From contig JAEWCA010000090.1 of the NCBI GenBank assembly GCA_023390875.1, positions 1 to 5,297 of the forward strand: 5,297 nt of DNA, read 5' to 3'. The first letter of the stretch is position 1. Each line of letters opens with the position of its first letter. Source of the stretch: Actinomycetes bacterium. GTDB taxonomy: Bacteria; Actinomycetota; Actinomycetes; Actinomycetales; Cellulomonadaceae. The notes under the pieces were generated by a model. That model was not told the origin of the DNA. It saw only the letters and a program-made list of their open reading frames with translations, and did no database searches. Both the position numbers and the translations under genes were made by a program. This document shows, piece by piece, positions 1 to 5,297 of this stretch.

Positions 1-6
1 CCCCTT

Positions 7-39
7 GGGCCGGGGGGCCCGCGGCCGGGGGGGGGGGGG
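7..39. repeat. G-tract cluster with small inverted repeat upstream of pyrH
   Basis: Three G-runs lie close together on the + strand: 3 G at 7-9, 6 G at 12-17 and 13 G at 27-39. Bases 7-11 (GGGCC) and 16-20 (GGCCC) form a perfect 5-bp inverted repeat around a GGGG loop. The stretch does not read as a convincing coding sequence. It may be what remains of a terminator of an upstream gene (in many bacteria tsf precedes pyrH, but it is not in this window), a quadruplex-prone leader, or an unreliable homopolymer at a contig edge. The sequence is clear; the function is not. Confidence 0.45.
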
Positions 40-58
40 CCCACCGTCGCACCGGGCG

Positions 59-85
59 CCTGCAGGTGGTGCCCACCCATGCAGG
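59..85 (+). promoter_or_regulatory. Bulged stem-loop in the pyrH leader
   Basis: CCTGCA (59-64) pairs with TGCAGG (80-85). Directly inside it GGTGG (65-69) pairs with CCACC (73-77), leaving a TGC loop (70-72) and a two-base CA bulge (78-79). That is eleven base pairs in all. It ends 7 bases before the GAGGGAGA ribosome binding site of pyrH. No T-tract follows, so it is not a classical intrinsic terminator. It could be a 5' UTR structure that tunes pyrH translation, an mRNA-stabilising or processing hairpin between an upstream gene and pyrH, or chance in GC-rich DNA. Confidence 0.4.
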
Positions 86-92
86 ACGCACC

Positions 93-100
93 GAGGGAGA
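93..100 (+). promoter_or_regulatory. Ribosome binding site of pyrH
   Basis: GAGGGAGA lies 4 bases before the GTG at 105. It is the only purine-rich Shine-Dalgarno-like stretch near the conserved beginning of UMP kinase. It decides the start in favour of GTG 105 over the in-frame GTG at 66, which falls inside the leader stem-loop. Confidence 0.75.
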
Positions 101-104
101 CACC

Positions 105-848
105 GTGAGCCAGGACGTGACCGTGACCGACGAGAACGCCCCGGCCCGACGCGTGCTGCTCAAGCTGTCCGGCGAGACGTTCGGCGGGGGAGACGTGGGT
201 CTCGCCGCCGACGTGGTGCAGCGGGTCGCCGCCGAGATCGCGGTCGCGGTCCGCGCGGGCGTCCAGGTCGCGATCGTCGTCGGCGGTGGCAACTTCTTCC
301 GCGGCGCCGAGCTCTCGCAGCGCGGCCTCGACCGGGCCCGGGCCGACTACATGGGCATGCTCGGCACGGTCATGAACTGCCTCGCGCTGCAGGACTTCCT
401 GGAGCAGGCGGGTGTGAGCACGCGCGTGCAGACCGCCATCACGATGGGTCAGGTCGCGGAGCCGTACATCCCGCTGCGGGCGATCCGGCACCTCGAGAAG
501 GGCCGCGTGGTGATCTTCGGCGCGGGCGCCGGGATGCCGTACTTCTCGACCGACACGGTGTGCGTGCAGCGGGCCCTGGAGACGCACTGCCAGGAGGTCC
601 TCATGGGCAAGAACGGGGTGGACGGCGTCTACACGGCCGACCCCCGCAAGGACCCCGACGCCGTGAAGCTCGACACCCTGACGTACACGGACGCCCTGGT
701 CGGCGACCTGGCCGTCATGGACCAGACGGCGCTGAGCCTGAGCCGGGACAACGACGTGGTGATGCGCGTCTTCGGGCTCGAGGAGCCCGGTAACGTCACG
801 CGCGCGCTGCAGGGTGAGAAGATCGGCACGCTGGTCACCGCAGGCTGA
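105..848 (+). CDS. pyrH: UMP kinase (uridylate kinase)
   Basis: Cytosolic enzyme that phosphorylates UMP to UDP with ATP, an essential step of pyrimidine nucleotide synthesis. It belongs to the amino acid kinase fold and is unrelated to eukaryotic UMP/CMP kinases; family members are typically hexamers regulated by GTP and UTP. With the GTG at 105 the protein has 247 residues, close to the roughly 240 usual for the family, with a short N-terminal extension. Visible motifs are KLSGE (20-24, phosphate binding), the glycine-rich [10 protein letters not shown] (58-67), MGMLGTVMN (83-91), MGQVAEPY (114-121), [14 protein letters not shown] (138-151), [13 protein letters not shown] (168-180) and the C-terminal GEKIGTLV. 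All key motifs are present and nothing looks broken. In many bacteria the gene follows rpsB-tsf and precedes frr; here frr follows after 41 bases, and upstream genes are outside the window. No promoter could be recognised. Confidence 0.97.
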   Translation: MSQDVTVTDENAPARRVLLKLSGETFGGGDVGLAADVVQRVAAEIAVAVRAGVQVAIVVGGGNFFRGAELSQRGLDRARADYMGMLGTVMNCLALQDFLEQAGVSTRVQTAITMGQVAEPYIPLRAIRHLEKGRVVIFGAGAGMPYFSTDTVCVQRALETHCQEVLMGKNGVDGVYTADPRKDPDAVKLDTLTYTDALVGDLAVMDQTALSLSRDNDVVMRVFGLEEPGNVTRALQGEKIGTLVTAG

Positions 849-877
849 TCTGCCCGACCACCACGAACCGACACGAC

Positions 878-884
878 GAAGGAG
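878..884 (+). promoter_or_regulatory. Ribosome binding site of frr
   Basis: GAAGGAG stands 5 bases before the GTG at 890, in the 41-base gap after pyrH. The rest of the gap shows no hairpin or promoter-like element, so frr is probably read from the same transcript as pyrH. Confidence 0.8.
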
Positions 885-889
885 CACCG

Positions 890-1447
890 GTGATCGACGA
901 GACCCTCCTCGAGGCCGAGGAGAAGATGGACAAGGCGATCGAGGTCGCCAAGGACGACTTCGCGACGATCCGCACCGGCCGCGCCAACGCCGCGATGTTC
1001 TCCAAGGTGTTCGTCGACTACTACGGCAGCCCGACGCCGCTGCAGCAGCTCGCGTCGTTCAACGTGACCGAGGCGCGCACGATCCTCGTGTCGCCGTTCG
1101 ACAAGTCGTCGATGGTCGCGATCGAGAAGGCGCTGCGCGACTCCGACCTGGGCGTGAACCCGTCGAACGACGGCAACGTCATCCGCGTCGTGCTGCCCGC
1201 GCTGACCGAGGAGCGTCGCCGCGACTTCGTCAAGCTCGCCAAGGCCAAGGCGGAGGACGCGCGCATCTCGGTGCGCAACGTGCGCCGCCGTGCCAAGGAG
1301 GAGCTCGACCGCATCGTCAAGGACGGCGAGGCCGGCGAGGACGAGGTCGTGCGGGCGGAGAAGGAGCTCGAGGTGCTGACGAAGAAGCACGTCGACCTCA
1401 TCGACCAGCTGCTCTCGTCCAAGGAGAGCGAGCTCCTCGAGGTCTGA
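890..1447 (+). CDS. frr: Ribosome recycling factor
   Basis: Cytosolic translation factor that, with EF-G, splits the post-termination ribosome complex so that subunits, mRNA and tRNA can be reused. The 185-residue product is exactly the usual family length. Domain I (three-helix bundle) is formed by the N-terminal helix with the signature RTGRA (28-32) and the long C-terminal helices with [12 protein letters not shown] (127-138), the arginine-rich segment that contacts rRNA in studied homologues. The small beta domain II lies between, with YYGSPTPL (44-51), [11 protein letters not shown] (65-75) and [18 protein letters not shown] (93-110). The GTG start is supported by the ribosome binding site and by the family N-terminus ([13 protein letters not shown]). 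The stop codon overlaps the first base of the cdsA start. Identification is secure. Confidence 0.98.
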   Translation: MIDETLLEAEEKMDKAIEVAKDDFATIRTGRANAAMFSKVFVDYYGSPTPLQQLASFNVTEARTILVSPFDKSSMVAIEKALRDSDLGVNPSNDGNVIRVVLPALTEERRRDFVKLAKAKAEDARISVRNVRRRAKEELDRIVKDGEAGEDEVVRAEKELEVLTKKHVDLIDQLLSSKESELLEV

Positions 1448-2292
1448 TGTCGGAGCACACCGCACTCGCCGCACCGCGCACGCCGCGACCGGGCAGGGAC
1501 GTCCCCGTCGCGATCGTGGTGGGCGTGGCGCTGCTCATCGGCGTCGTCGCGTCGCTGTTCATCCGCAAGGAGGCGTTCGCCGTCGTGGCGATCGTCGCCG
1601 TGTGCGCGGGCCTGTGGGAGCTCGCGCAGGCGTTCACGCGCCGGGCGATCCACCTGCCGCTCGTCCCGCTGGTGGTCGGGGCGGTGGGCATCCTCGTCTC
1701 GGCGTACACCGCCGGGCCGGAGGCGATGTTCGTCGCGTTCATGCTCACCGTGGGCGGTGTGCTCGTCTGGCGCGTGCTCGACGGCAACGGCGAGGCCGCG
1801 CTCCGGGACGCGAGCGCGGGTGCGTTCGCCGCGGCGTACCTGCCGTTCCTCGCGGGTTTCGTCATGCTCATGCTCGCGGCGCCCGACGGGCCCGCCCGGG
1901 TGATGCTGTTCATCCTGCTGGTCGTGGCGAGCGACACCGGCGGGTTCGTCGTCGGGACCTTGATCGGCAAGCACCCGCTCGCGCCGTCGGTGAGCCCGAA
2001 GAAGTCGTGGGAGGGCCTGATCGGCTCGATCGTGCTGGCCTGCGTGGTCGGTGTGGTCGGCGTGCAGGTGGCCTTCGACGGCGAGCCGCTGGTCGGCGTG
2101 TTCCTGGGCTTCGCGACGGTCGTCACGGCGACGCTCGGCGACCTGGCCGAGTCGCTGCTCAAGCGCGACCTCGAGCTCAAGGACATGGGCCGGCTCATCC
2201 CGGGTCACGGCGGTCTGCTCGACCGGCTGGACTCGCTGCTGCTCACGTGCCCCGCCGTCTACCTGATCCTCTCGGTCCTGCTCCCTGCGTGA
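1447..2292 (+). CDS. cdsA: Phosphatidate cytidylyltransferase (CDP-diacylglycerol synthase)
   Basis: Integral membrane enzyme that makes CDP-diacylglycerol from phosphatidic acid and CTP, the branch point to phosphatidylglycerol, cardiolipin and phosphatidylinositol lipids. The 281-residue product carries the complete family signature at 236-262, with S236, K239, R240, K245, D246, H254, G255, G256, D259, R260 and D262. A second conserved block has SDTGGF (162-167) and SPKKSWEG (183-190). I see about eight to nine hydrophobic segments, roughly at 19-38, 43-60, 72-89, 93-109, 123-145, 151-174, 191-210, 213-231 and 263-280. A basic, proline-rich N-terminal tail precedes the first. The ATG at 1447 shares its A with the frr stop (TGATG). 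Only a weak GAGG (1439-1442) lies 4 bases upstream, while a better AAGGAG (1421-1426) is too far, so reinitiation by ribosomes finishing frr is likely. The reading frame stays open upstream inside frr, but that part is not homologous-looking and overlaps a secure gene. Confidence 0.96.
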   Translation: MSEHTALAAPRTPRPGRDVPVAIVVGVALLIGVVASLFIRKEAFAVVAIVAVCAGLWELAQAFTRRAIHLPLVPLVVGAVGILVSAYTAGPEAMFVAFMLTVGGVLVWRVLDGNGEAALRDASAGAFAAAYLPFLAGFVMLMLAAPDGPARVMLFILLVVASDTGGFVVGTLIGKHPLAPSVSPKKSWEGLIGSIVLACVVGVVGVQVAFDGEPLVGVFLGFATVVTATLGDLAESLLKRDLELKDMGRLIPGHGGLLDRLDSLLLTCPAVYLILSVLLPA

Positions 2293-2301
2293 CCCCGACC
2301 C

Positions 2302-2312
2302 GAAGGAGGGGG
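2302..2312 (+). promoter_or_regulatory. Strong ribosome binding site of rlmN
   Basis: GAAGGAGGGGG lies within the 25-base gap between the cdsA stop and the ATG at 2318. It is the best match in the window to the anti-Shine-Dalgarno sequence, so rlmN probably initiates independently of cdsA translation while sharing its transcript. No promoter or hairpin is seen in the gap. Confidence 0.8.
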
Positions 2313-2317
2313 ACGCC

Positions 2318-3445
2318 ATGACCGGCACGCCCGTCCGTCTGGACCTCTCGTCGCCGACCCGTGGGCCGCGCGGCAAGCCGCCGAAGCACTTCGTCGACCT
2401 CACGCCCGAGCAGCGGGTCGCAGCCGTGACGGAGCTCGGCGAGAAGCCGTTCCGCGCGAAGCAGCTCGCGACGCACTACTTCACGCACCTCACGTCGGAC
2501 CCCGCGGCGATGACGGACCTGCCGAAGGCGACGCGCGACAAGCTCGTCGAGGGCCTGTTCCCGACGCTCCTCACGGCGCACCGCACGCAGACGGCCGACC
2601 AGGGCACCACGGTCAAGACGCTGTGGCACCTGTTCGACGGCGCCAAGGTCGAGTCGGTCCTCATGCGGTACGCGAACCGGACCACGCTGTGCATCTCGAG
2701 CCAGGCGGGCTGCGGTCTCGCGTGCGCGTTCTGCGCGACGGGCCAGCTCGGCCTGACGCGGAACCTGTCGACGGCCGAGATCGTCGAGCAGGTCCGGGCG
2801 GCGGCGCGCTCGCTCGCGGACGGCGAGGTGCCGGGCGGTCCGGCGCGCCTGACGAACGTCGTGTTCATGGGGATGGGCGAACCGCTGGCCAACTACAAGG
2901 CGGTCATGGAGACGGTGCGCCGGCTCGTGGCGCCGACGCCCGACGGCCTGGGCATGTCGGCCCGCAACGTCACGGTCTCGACCGTCGGCATGGTGTCGGC
3001 GATGGACAAGCTGGCCGACGAGGGCATCCCGGTGACGCTTGCCCTGTCGCTGCACGCGCCGGACGACGAGCTGCGCAGCGAGCTGGTGCCGGTGAACACC
3101 CGGTGGAACGTGGACGAGGCGCTCGACTCGGCGCACCGCTACTTCGTCAAGACGGGGCGGCGCGTGTCCATCGAGTACGCGCTGATCCGCGACATCAACG
3201 ACCACGCGTGGCGTGCCGACCTGCTGGGCGAGAAGCTCAACGCCCGCGGCCGCGGCTGGGTGCACTGCAACCCGATCCCGCTGAACCCTGTGCCCGGCTC
3301 GAAGTGGACGGCGAGCGATCCCCGGGTCGAGCAGGAGTTCGTGGCACGCTTGCGAGCGCACGGCATCCCGACGACCATCCGGGACACCCGTGGCAGTGAG
3401 ATCGACGGCGCCTGCGGGCAGCTCGCAGCGGAGGAGGACGAGTGA
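2318..3445 (+). CDS. rlmN: Dual-specificity 23S rRNA/tRNA adenine-C2 methyltransferase (radical SAM)
   Basis: Cytosolic radical-SAM enzyme that methylates C2 of A2503 in 23S rRNA (E. coli numbering) and of A37 in some tRNAs, affecting decoding accuracy and peptidyl-transferase antibiotics. The product has 375 residues, normal for the family. The cluster motif is C132-x3-C136-x2-C139. Seven residues before it is C125, at the spacing of E. coli C118; near the end is C366 in ACGQL, matching the methyl-carrying cysteine (E. coli C355). E112 aligns with the conserved glutamate of VETV-type motifs. [10 protein letters not shown] (184-193) is the SAM-binding GEPL motif; SLHAP (244-248) and VPVN (257-260) follow. 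The N-terminal 20 or so residues are a poorly conserved basic tail before FRAKQL (45-50), part of the accessory RNA-binding domain. The resistance enzyme Cfr shares these cysteines, but the housekeeping context and the overall wording favour RlmN. The stop overlaps the next gene by 4 bases. Confidence 0.96.
   Translation: MTGTPVRLDLSSPTRGPRGKPPKHFVDLTPEQRVAAVTELGEKPFRAKQLATHYFTHLTSDPAAMTDLPKATRDKLVEGLFPTLLTAHRTQTADQGTTVKTLWHLFDGAKVESVLMRYANRTTLCISSQAGCGLACAFCATGQLGLTRNLSTAEIVEQVRAAARSLADGEVPGGPARLTNVVFMGMGEPLANYKAVMETVRRLVAPTPDGLGMSARNVTVSTVGMVSAMDKLADEGIPVTLALSLHAPDDELRSELVPVNTRWNVDEALDSAHRYFVKTGRRVSIEYALIRDINDHAWRADLLGEKLNARGRGWVHCNPIPLNPVPGSKWTASDPRVEQEFVARLRAHGIPTTIRDTRGSEIDGACGQLAAEEDE
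3431..3438 (+). promoter_or_regulatory. Ribosome binding site inside the 3' end of rlmN
   Basis: GAGGAGGA ends 3 bases before the GTG at 3442 and encodes the acidic EEDE tail of RlmN at the same time. It supports the GTG at 3442 over the in-frame ATG at 3454, from which it is 15 bases away, although an ATG 3454 start would lose only four residues. Confidence 0.6.
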
Positions 3446-3996
3446 GCGACGGGATGTTCCGCACCGTCACCGGGATGAAGCGGGGCTACGACCCGGACGA
3501 GGTCGACGAGTTCTTCGCGCACGCGCGCGCCGTGTACGAGAAGGGCCCGGCCGGGGCGCTCGCCAGCAAGGACGTCCGTGCCGTCGCGTTCGACATGGTC
3601 CGCGGCGGGTACGTCACGTCGGCGGTCGACGCGGCGCTGGACCGGCTCGAGGCCGCGTTCGTCGCCCGGTCGCGTGCGGAGTTCGTCGCGCAGCGCGGGC
3701 AGGAGGCGTGGATGGCGCGGCTCGGCGAGCAGGCGCGCACGCTGTACGGCCGGCTGGGCCGTCCGGACGGCGACCGGTTCGCCCCGCCCGAGGGCCGGCA
3801 CCAGGGGTACGAGCCGGCCGACGTGGACGCGCTGTGCCACCGGCTGATCGCGTACTTCGACAAGGGCGCCCCGCTGACGGCCGGTGAGGTCCGCGCCGCG
3901 ACGTTCCGCCGGCGCAACGGCGCGAACGGCTACGGCGAGCCCGCGGTGGACGCGTTCTTCGCGCGTGCGGTCGAGGTGCTGCTCGGCGTCGAGTGA
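3442..3996 (+). CDS. Small protein with four DivIVA-type motifs
   Basis: Soluble-looking 184-residue protein, no signal peptide or membrane segment. It holds four copies of GYxxxxVD: 15-22, 56-63, 122-129 and 163-170. They form two modules of about 70 residues (6-73 and 113-181), with exactly 41 residues between the two tyrosines in each (Y16-Y57, Y123-Y164). Both modules also carry KG (34-35, 141-142) and VRA...F (45-50, 150-155). A charged, probably helical linker (74-112) joins them. The first copy, with RGYD-x2-EVD-x-F, resembles the N-terminal domain of DivIVA/Wag31, which binds curved membrane and directs polar growth. The long coiled coil of true DivIVA is absent, so this is not Wag31 itself; I recall a family of actinobacterial 'DivIVA domain repeat' proteins of unknown function that fits. 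The gene overlaps rlmN and dxr by 4 bases each (GTGA), implying coupled translation. A scaffold or adaptor role is inference only. Confidence 0.9.
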   Translation: MSDGMFRTVTGMKRGYDPDEVDEFFAHARAVYEKGPAGALASKDVRAVAFDMVRGGYVTSAVDAALDRLEAAFVARSRAEFVAQRGQEAWMARLGEQARTLYGRLGRPDGDRFAPPEGRHQGYEPADVDALCHRLIAYFDKGAPLTAGEVRAATFRRRNGANGYGEPAVDAFFARAVEVLLGVE

Positions 3997-5186
3997 GCGC
4001 CGCCGTCCGCGATGATGTGTCGGTGAGCCAGCGCAGCGTCCTCCTCCTCGGGTCCACGGGATCCATCGGCACCCAGGCGATCGACGTCGTGACCCGCAAC
4101 CCGGACCGTTTCCGGGTCACCGGTCTCAGCGCGGGCGGCCGTGACGCCGCGCTCGTCGCACGGCAGGCCGCGGACCTCGGAGTCGAGGCGGTCGCGCTCG
4201 CGGACCCGGCGTCGGAGCAGGCGTTCCGCGCCGCGTGGACCGGGGGAGCGATCGAGGTGCTCACCGGTCCCGACGCGTCGGCCGAGCTCGCCGCCCGGGG
4301 CGCCGACGTCGTGCTCAACGGCATCACGGGGTCCGTCGGGCTCGGGCCGACGCTCGCGGCGCTGCGTGCGGGCAGCACGCTCGCGCTCGCCAACAAGGAG
4401 TCGCTCGTCGTCGGCGGCGCGCTCGTCAAGGCTGCGCGCACGCGTCCCGACCAGATCGTGCCCGTCGACTCCGAGCACTCGGCGATCGCGCAGAGCCTGC
4501 GCGGCGGCGCGCGGGCCGAGGTCCGGCGGCTCGTCCTCACGGCGTCGGGCGGGCCGTTCCGCGGCTGGTCGCTCGACGACGTCAAGGCCGTCGGCCCCGA
4601 GCAGGCGCTCGCGCACCCGACGTGGTCGATGGGACCGGTCGTCACCGTGAACTCGTCGACGCTCATGAACAAGGGGCTCGAGCTCATCGAGGCGCACCTG
4701 CTGTTCGACGTGCCGGTCGACGACATCACGGTCGTGGTGCACCCGCAGTCCGTCGTGCACTCGATGGTCGAGTTCGTCGACGGGTCGACGATCGCGCAGG
4801 CGTCGCCCCCCGACATGCGGCTGCCGATCGCGCTGGGTCTGTCGTGGCCCGACCGGGTCGCGGACGTCGCGCCGCCGTGCGACTGGACGCGGGCGACGTC
4901 GTGGACGTTCGAGCCGCTCGACGAGGAGGTGTTCGGTGCGGTGCGGCTCGCCCGTGCGGCCGTCGCCGCGTCGGCGACGCACCCGGCTGTCTACAACGCC
5001 GCGAACGAGGAGTGCGTGGAGGCGTTCCTCGCCGGGCGGATCGGCTTCCTCGACATCGTCTCGACCGTCGAGCGTGTGCTCGACGAGCACACGGGGACCG
5101 CGGCGGACGCGCTCGACCTGGACGCGGTGCTCGCCGCCGAGGTCTGGGCCCGGACCCGGGCGCACGAGGTGCTCGCGCGCCGCTGA
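3993..5186 (+). CDS. dxr: 1-deoxy-D-xylulose 5-phosphate reductoisomerase
   Basis: Cytosolic NADPH- and divalent-metal-dependent enzyme that converts DXP to 2-C-methyl-D-erythritol 4-phosphate, the first committed step of the MEP isoprenoid pathway and the target of fosmidomycin. Length is 397 residues from the GTG at 3993 (E. coli 398). The NADPH-binding GSTGSIG is at 20-26 and ANKESL at 133-138. Metal ligands are D159 and E161 in PVDSEHSA, and E230 in MNKGLE. Substrate-site residues seen are S185 (SGGPF), H208 and flap W211 (HPTWSMG), S221, N226 and K227. [12 protein letters not shown] and [12 protein letters not shown] follow in the C-terminal half. Between E161 and S185 it is 10 residues shorter than my memory of the E. 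coli enzyme. The GTG overlaps the preceding stop by 4 bases with little Shine-Dalgarno, suggesting coupled translation; GTGs at 4017 and 4023 are alternative starts, the latter giving [13 protein letters not shown]. The catalytic set is intact. Confidence 0.97.
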   Translation: MSAAVRDDVSVSQRSVLLLGSTGSIGTQAIDVVTRNPDRFRVTGLSAGGRDAALVARQAADLGVEAVALADPASEQAFRAAWTGGAIEVLTGPDASAELAARGADVVLNGITGSVGLGPTLAALRAGSTLALANKESLVVGGALVKAARTRPDQIVPVDSEHSAIAQSLRGGARAEVRRLVLTASGGPFRGWSLDDVKAVGPEQALAHPTWSMGPVVTVNSSTLMNKGLELIEAHLLFDVPVDDITVVVHPQSVVHSMVEFVDGSTIAQASPPDMRLPIALGLSWPDRVADVAPPCDWTRATSWTFEPLDEEVFGAVRLARAAVAASATHPAVYNAANEECVEAFLAGRIGFLDIVSTVERVLDEHTGTAADALDLDAVLAAEVWARTRAHEVLARR

Positions 5187-5297
5187 TCCCCGGGCGAGAG
5201 CGTCGCCCATGCCCACGTCAGTGCGCCGCCGGCCCCCGCGCGACGGCGCCGGTGAGGACCCGGCGTCAGGACCCGTCGGCCCCGCCGAGCAGCGCGT
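5187..5297. other. Region after dxr with undecided neighbour gene
   Basis: Besides the hairpin behind dxr, CGCCGG (5247-5252) pairs with CCGGCG (5260-5265), and the stem can be extended by a G-T and a G-C pair to 5245 and 5267. Two readings exclude each other. On the + strand an ATG at 5209 (weak GCGAGAG at 5194-5200) opens a frame that stays open to the edge, giving a basic, proline-rich start (MPTSVRRRPPRDG). On the - strand a frame entering from the edge ends at the stop 5268-5266 with the tail ALLGGADGS, and the second hairpin would lie at the stop of that convergent gene. Neither product is recognisable, so I do not call a gene. Confidence 0.3.
5192..5208 (+). terminator. Possible hairpin terminator after dxr
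   Basis: GGGCGA (5192-5197) and TCGCCC (5203-5208) form a perfect 6-bp stem with a 5-base loop, starting 5 bases after the dxr stop codon. There is no T-tract, which is common in high-GC actinobacteria but makes the call weak. The position directly behind the last gene of the run is the main support. Confidence 0.35.

Noticed and set aside
66..104. Earlier GTG start for pyrH
   Set aside because: It lies within the leader stem-loop, has no Shine-Dalgarno, and would add 13 residues to an already slightly extended N-terminus. GTG 105 has a good ribosome binding site.
5..793. + strand open frame overlapping pyrH in another frame
   Set aside because: It begins in the G-tract and yields an arginine/glycine-rich product without domains; the pyrH frame carries all UMP kinase motifs.
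905..1442. Identical 10-base CTCCTCGAGG at 905-914 and 1433-1442, near the two ends of frr
   Set aside because: Both copies encode LLE in the conserved first and last helices of Frr with preferred high-GC codons. No further flanking identity is seen, so a functional repeat is not supported.
814..1446. Upstream extension of the cdsA reading frame
   Set aside because: It overlaps the whole of frr in another frame, gives arginine-rich sequence, and would place a long non-membrane segment ahead of a CdsA that is already full length from the ATG at 1447.
1021..2403. Very long open frame on the - strand opposite frr, cdsA and the rlmN start
   Set aside because: Its product is a low-complexity mix rich in R, E, D and H without any recognisable domain. 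It lies opposite three secure genes and is a typical antisense shadow of high-GC codon usage.
2243..3361. Long - strand open frame opposite rlmN
   Set aside because: Same antisense-shadow composition (arginine-, valine- and histidine-rich); no supporting start signal or domain, while rlmN is certain.
2318..3445. Cfr-type antibiotic resistance methyltransferase
   Set aside because: The conserved cysteines are shared by RlmN and Cfr, so they do not prove resistance. The gene has the base composition of its neighbours, sits in a housekeeping cluster, and has no mobile-element context.
3930..5216. Long - strand open frame covering dxr
   Set aside because: The product is dominated by R, D, V, H and E, has no motif, and mirrors the dxr codons whose third positions are nearly all G or C. 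dxr on the + strand explains the region completely.

Overview
The window is a compact, high-GC, single-strand block of six complete housekeeping-type genes, all on the + strand: pyrH (UMP kinase), frr (ribosome recycling factor), cdsA (CDP-diacylglycerol synthase), rlmN (23S rRNA/tRNA adenine C2 methyltransferase), a small gene for a protein built of repeated DivIVA-type motifs, and dxr (DXP reductoisomerase). Strong G/C bias at codon third positions, frequent GTG starts, the pyrH-frr-cdsA-rlmN order and the DivIVA-motif protein point to an actinobacterium. A Cellulomonas-like member of the Micrococcales is my guess from protein wording and gene order, not from any search.

Layout. Positions 1-104 are a leader with extreme G-tracts (a run of 13 G at 27-39), a small inverted repeat and a bulged 11-bp stem-loop (59-85) just before the pyrH ribosome binding site. 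pyrH follows from a GTG at 105, then after 41 bases frr. frr and cdsA share one base (TGATG). After 25 bases comes rlmN with a strong Shine-Dalgarno. rlmN, the DivIVA-repeat gene and dxr are chained by two 4-base GTGA overlaps, which suggests translational coupling. The last 111 bases hold two hairpins without T-tracts. They also hold two mutually exclusive hints of a cut-off neighbour gene, which I cannot decide between.

How the genes relate. pyrH, frr and rlmN serve nucleotide supply and translation. cdsA and dxr feed the envelope: CDP-diacylglycerol for phospholipids, and the MEP isoprenoid pathway that ultimately supplies polyprenyl carriers. The DivIVA-repeat protein sits between these functions. 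Known DivIVA proteins organise polar growth and division in Actinobacteria, but its actual role cannot be read from the sequence.

I found no mobile element, CRISPR array, tRNA or rRNA, and no sign of horizontal transfer. The least ordinary items are the four-motif architecture of the DivIVA-repeat protein with its coupled position, and the structured pyrH leader. I do not see evidence for a wholly new system here.
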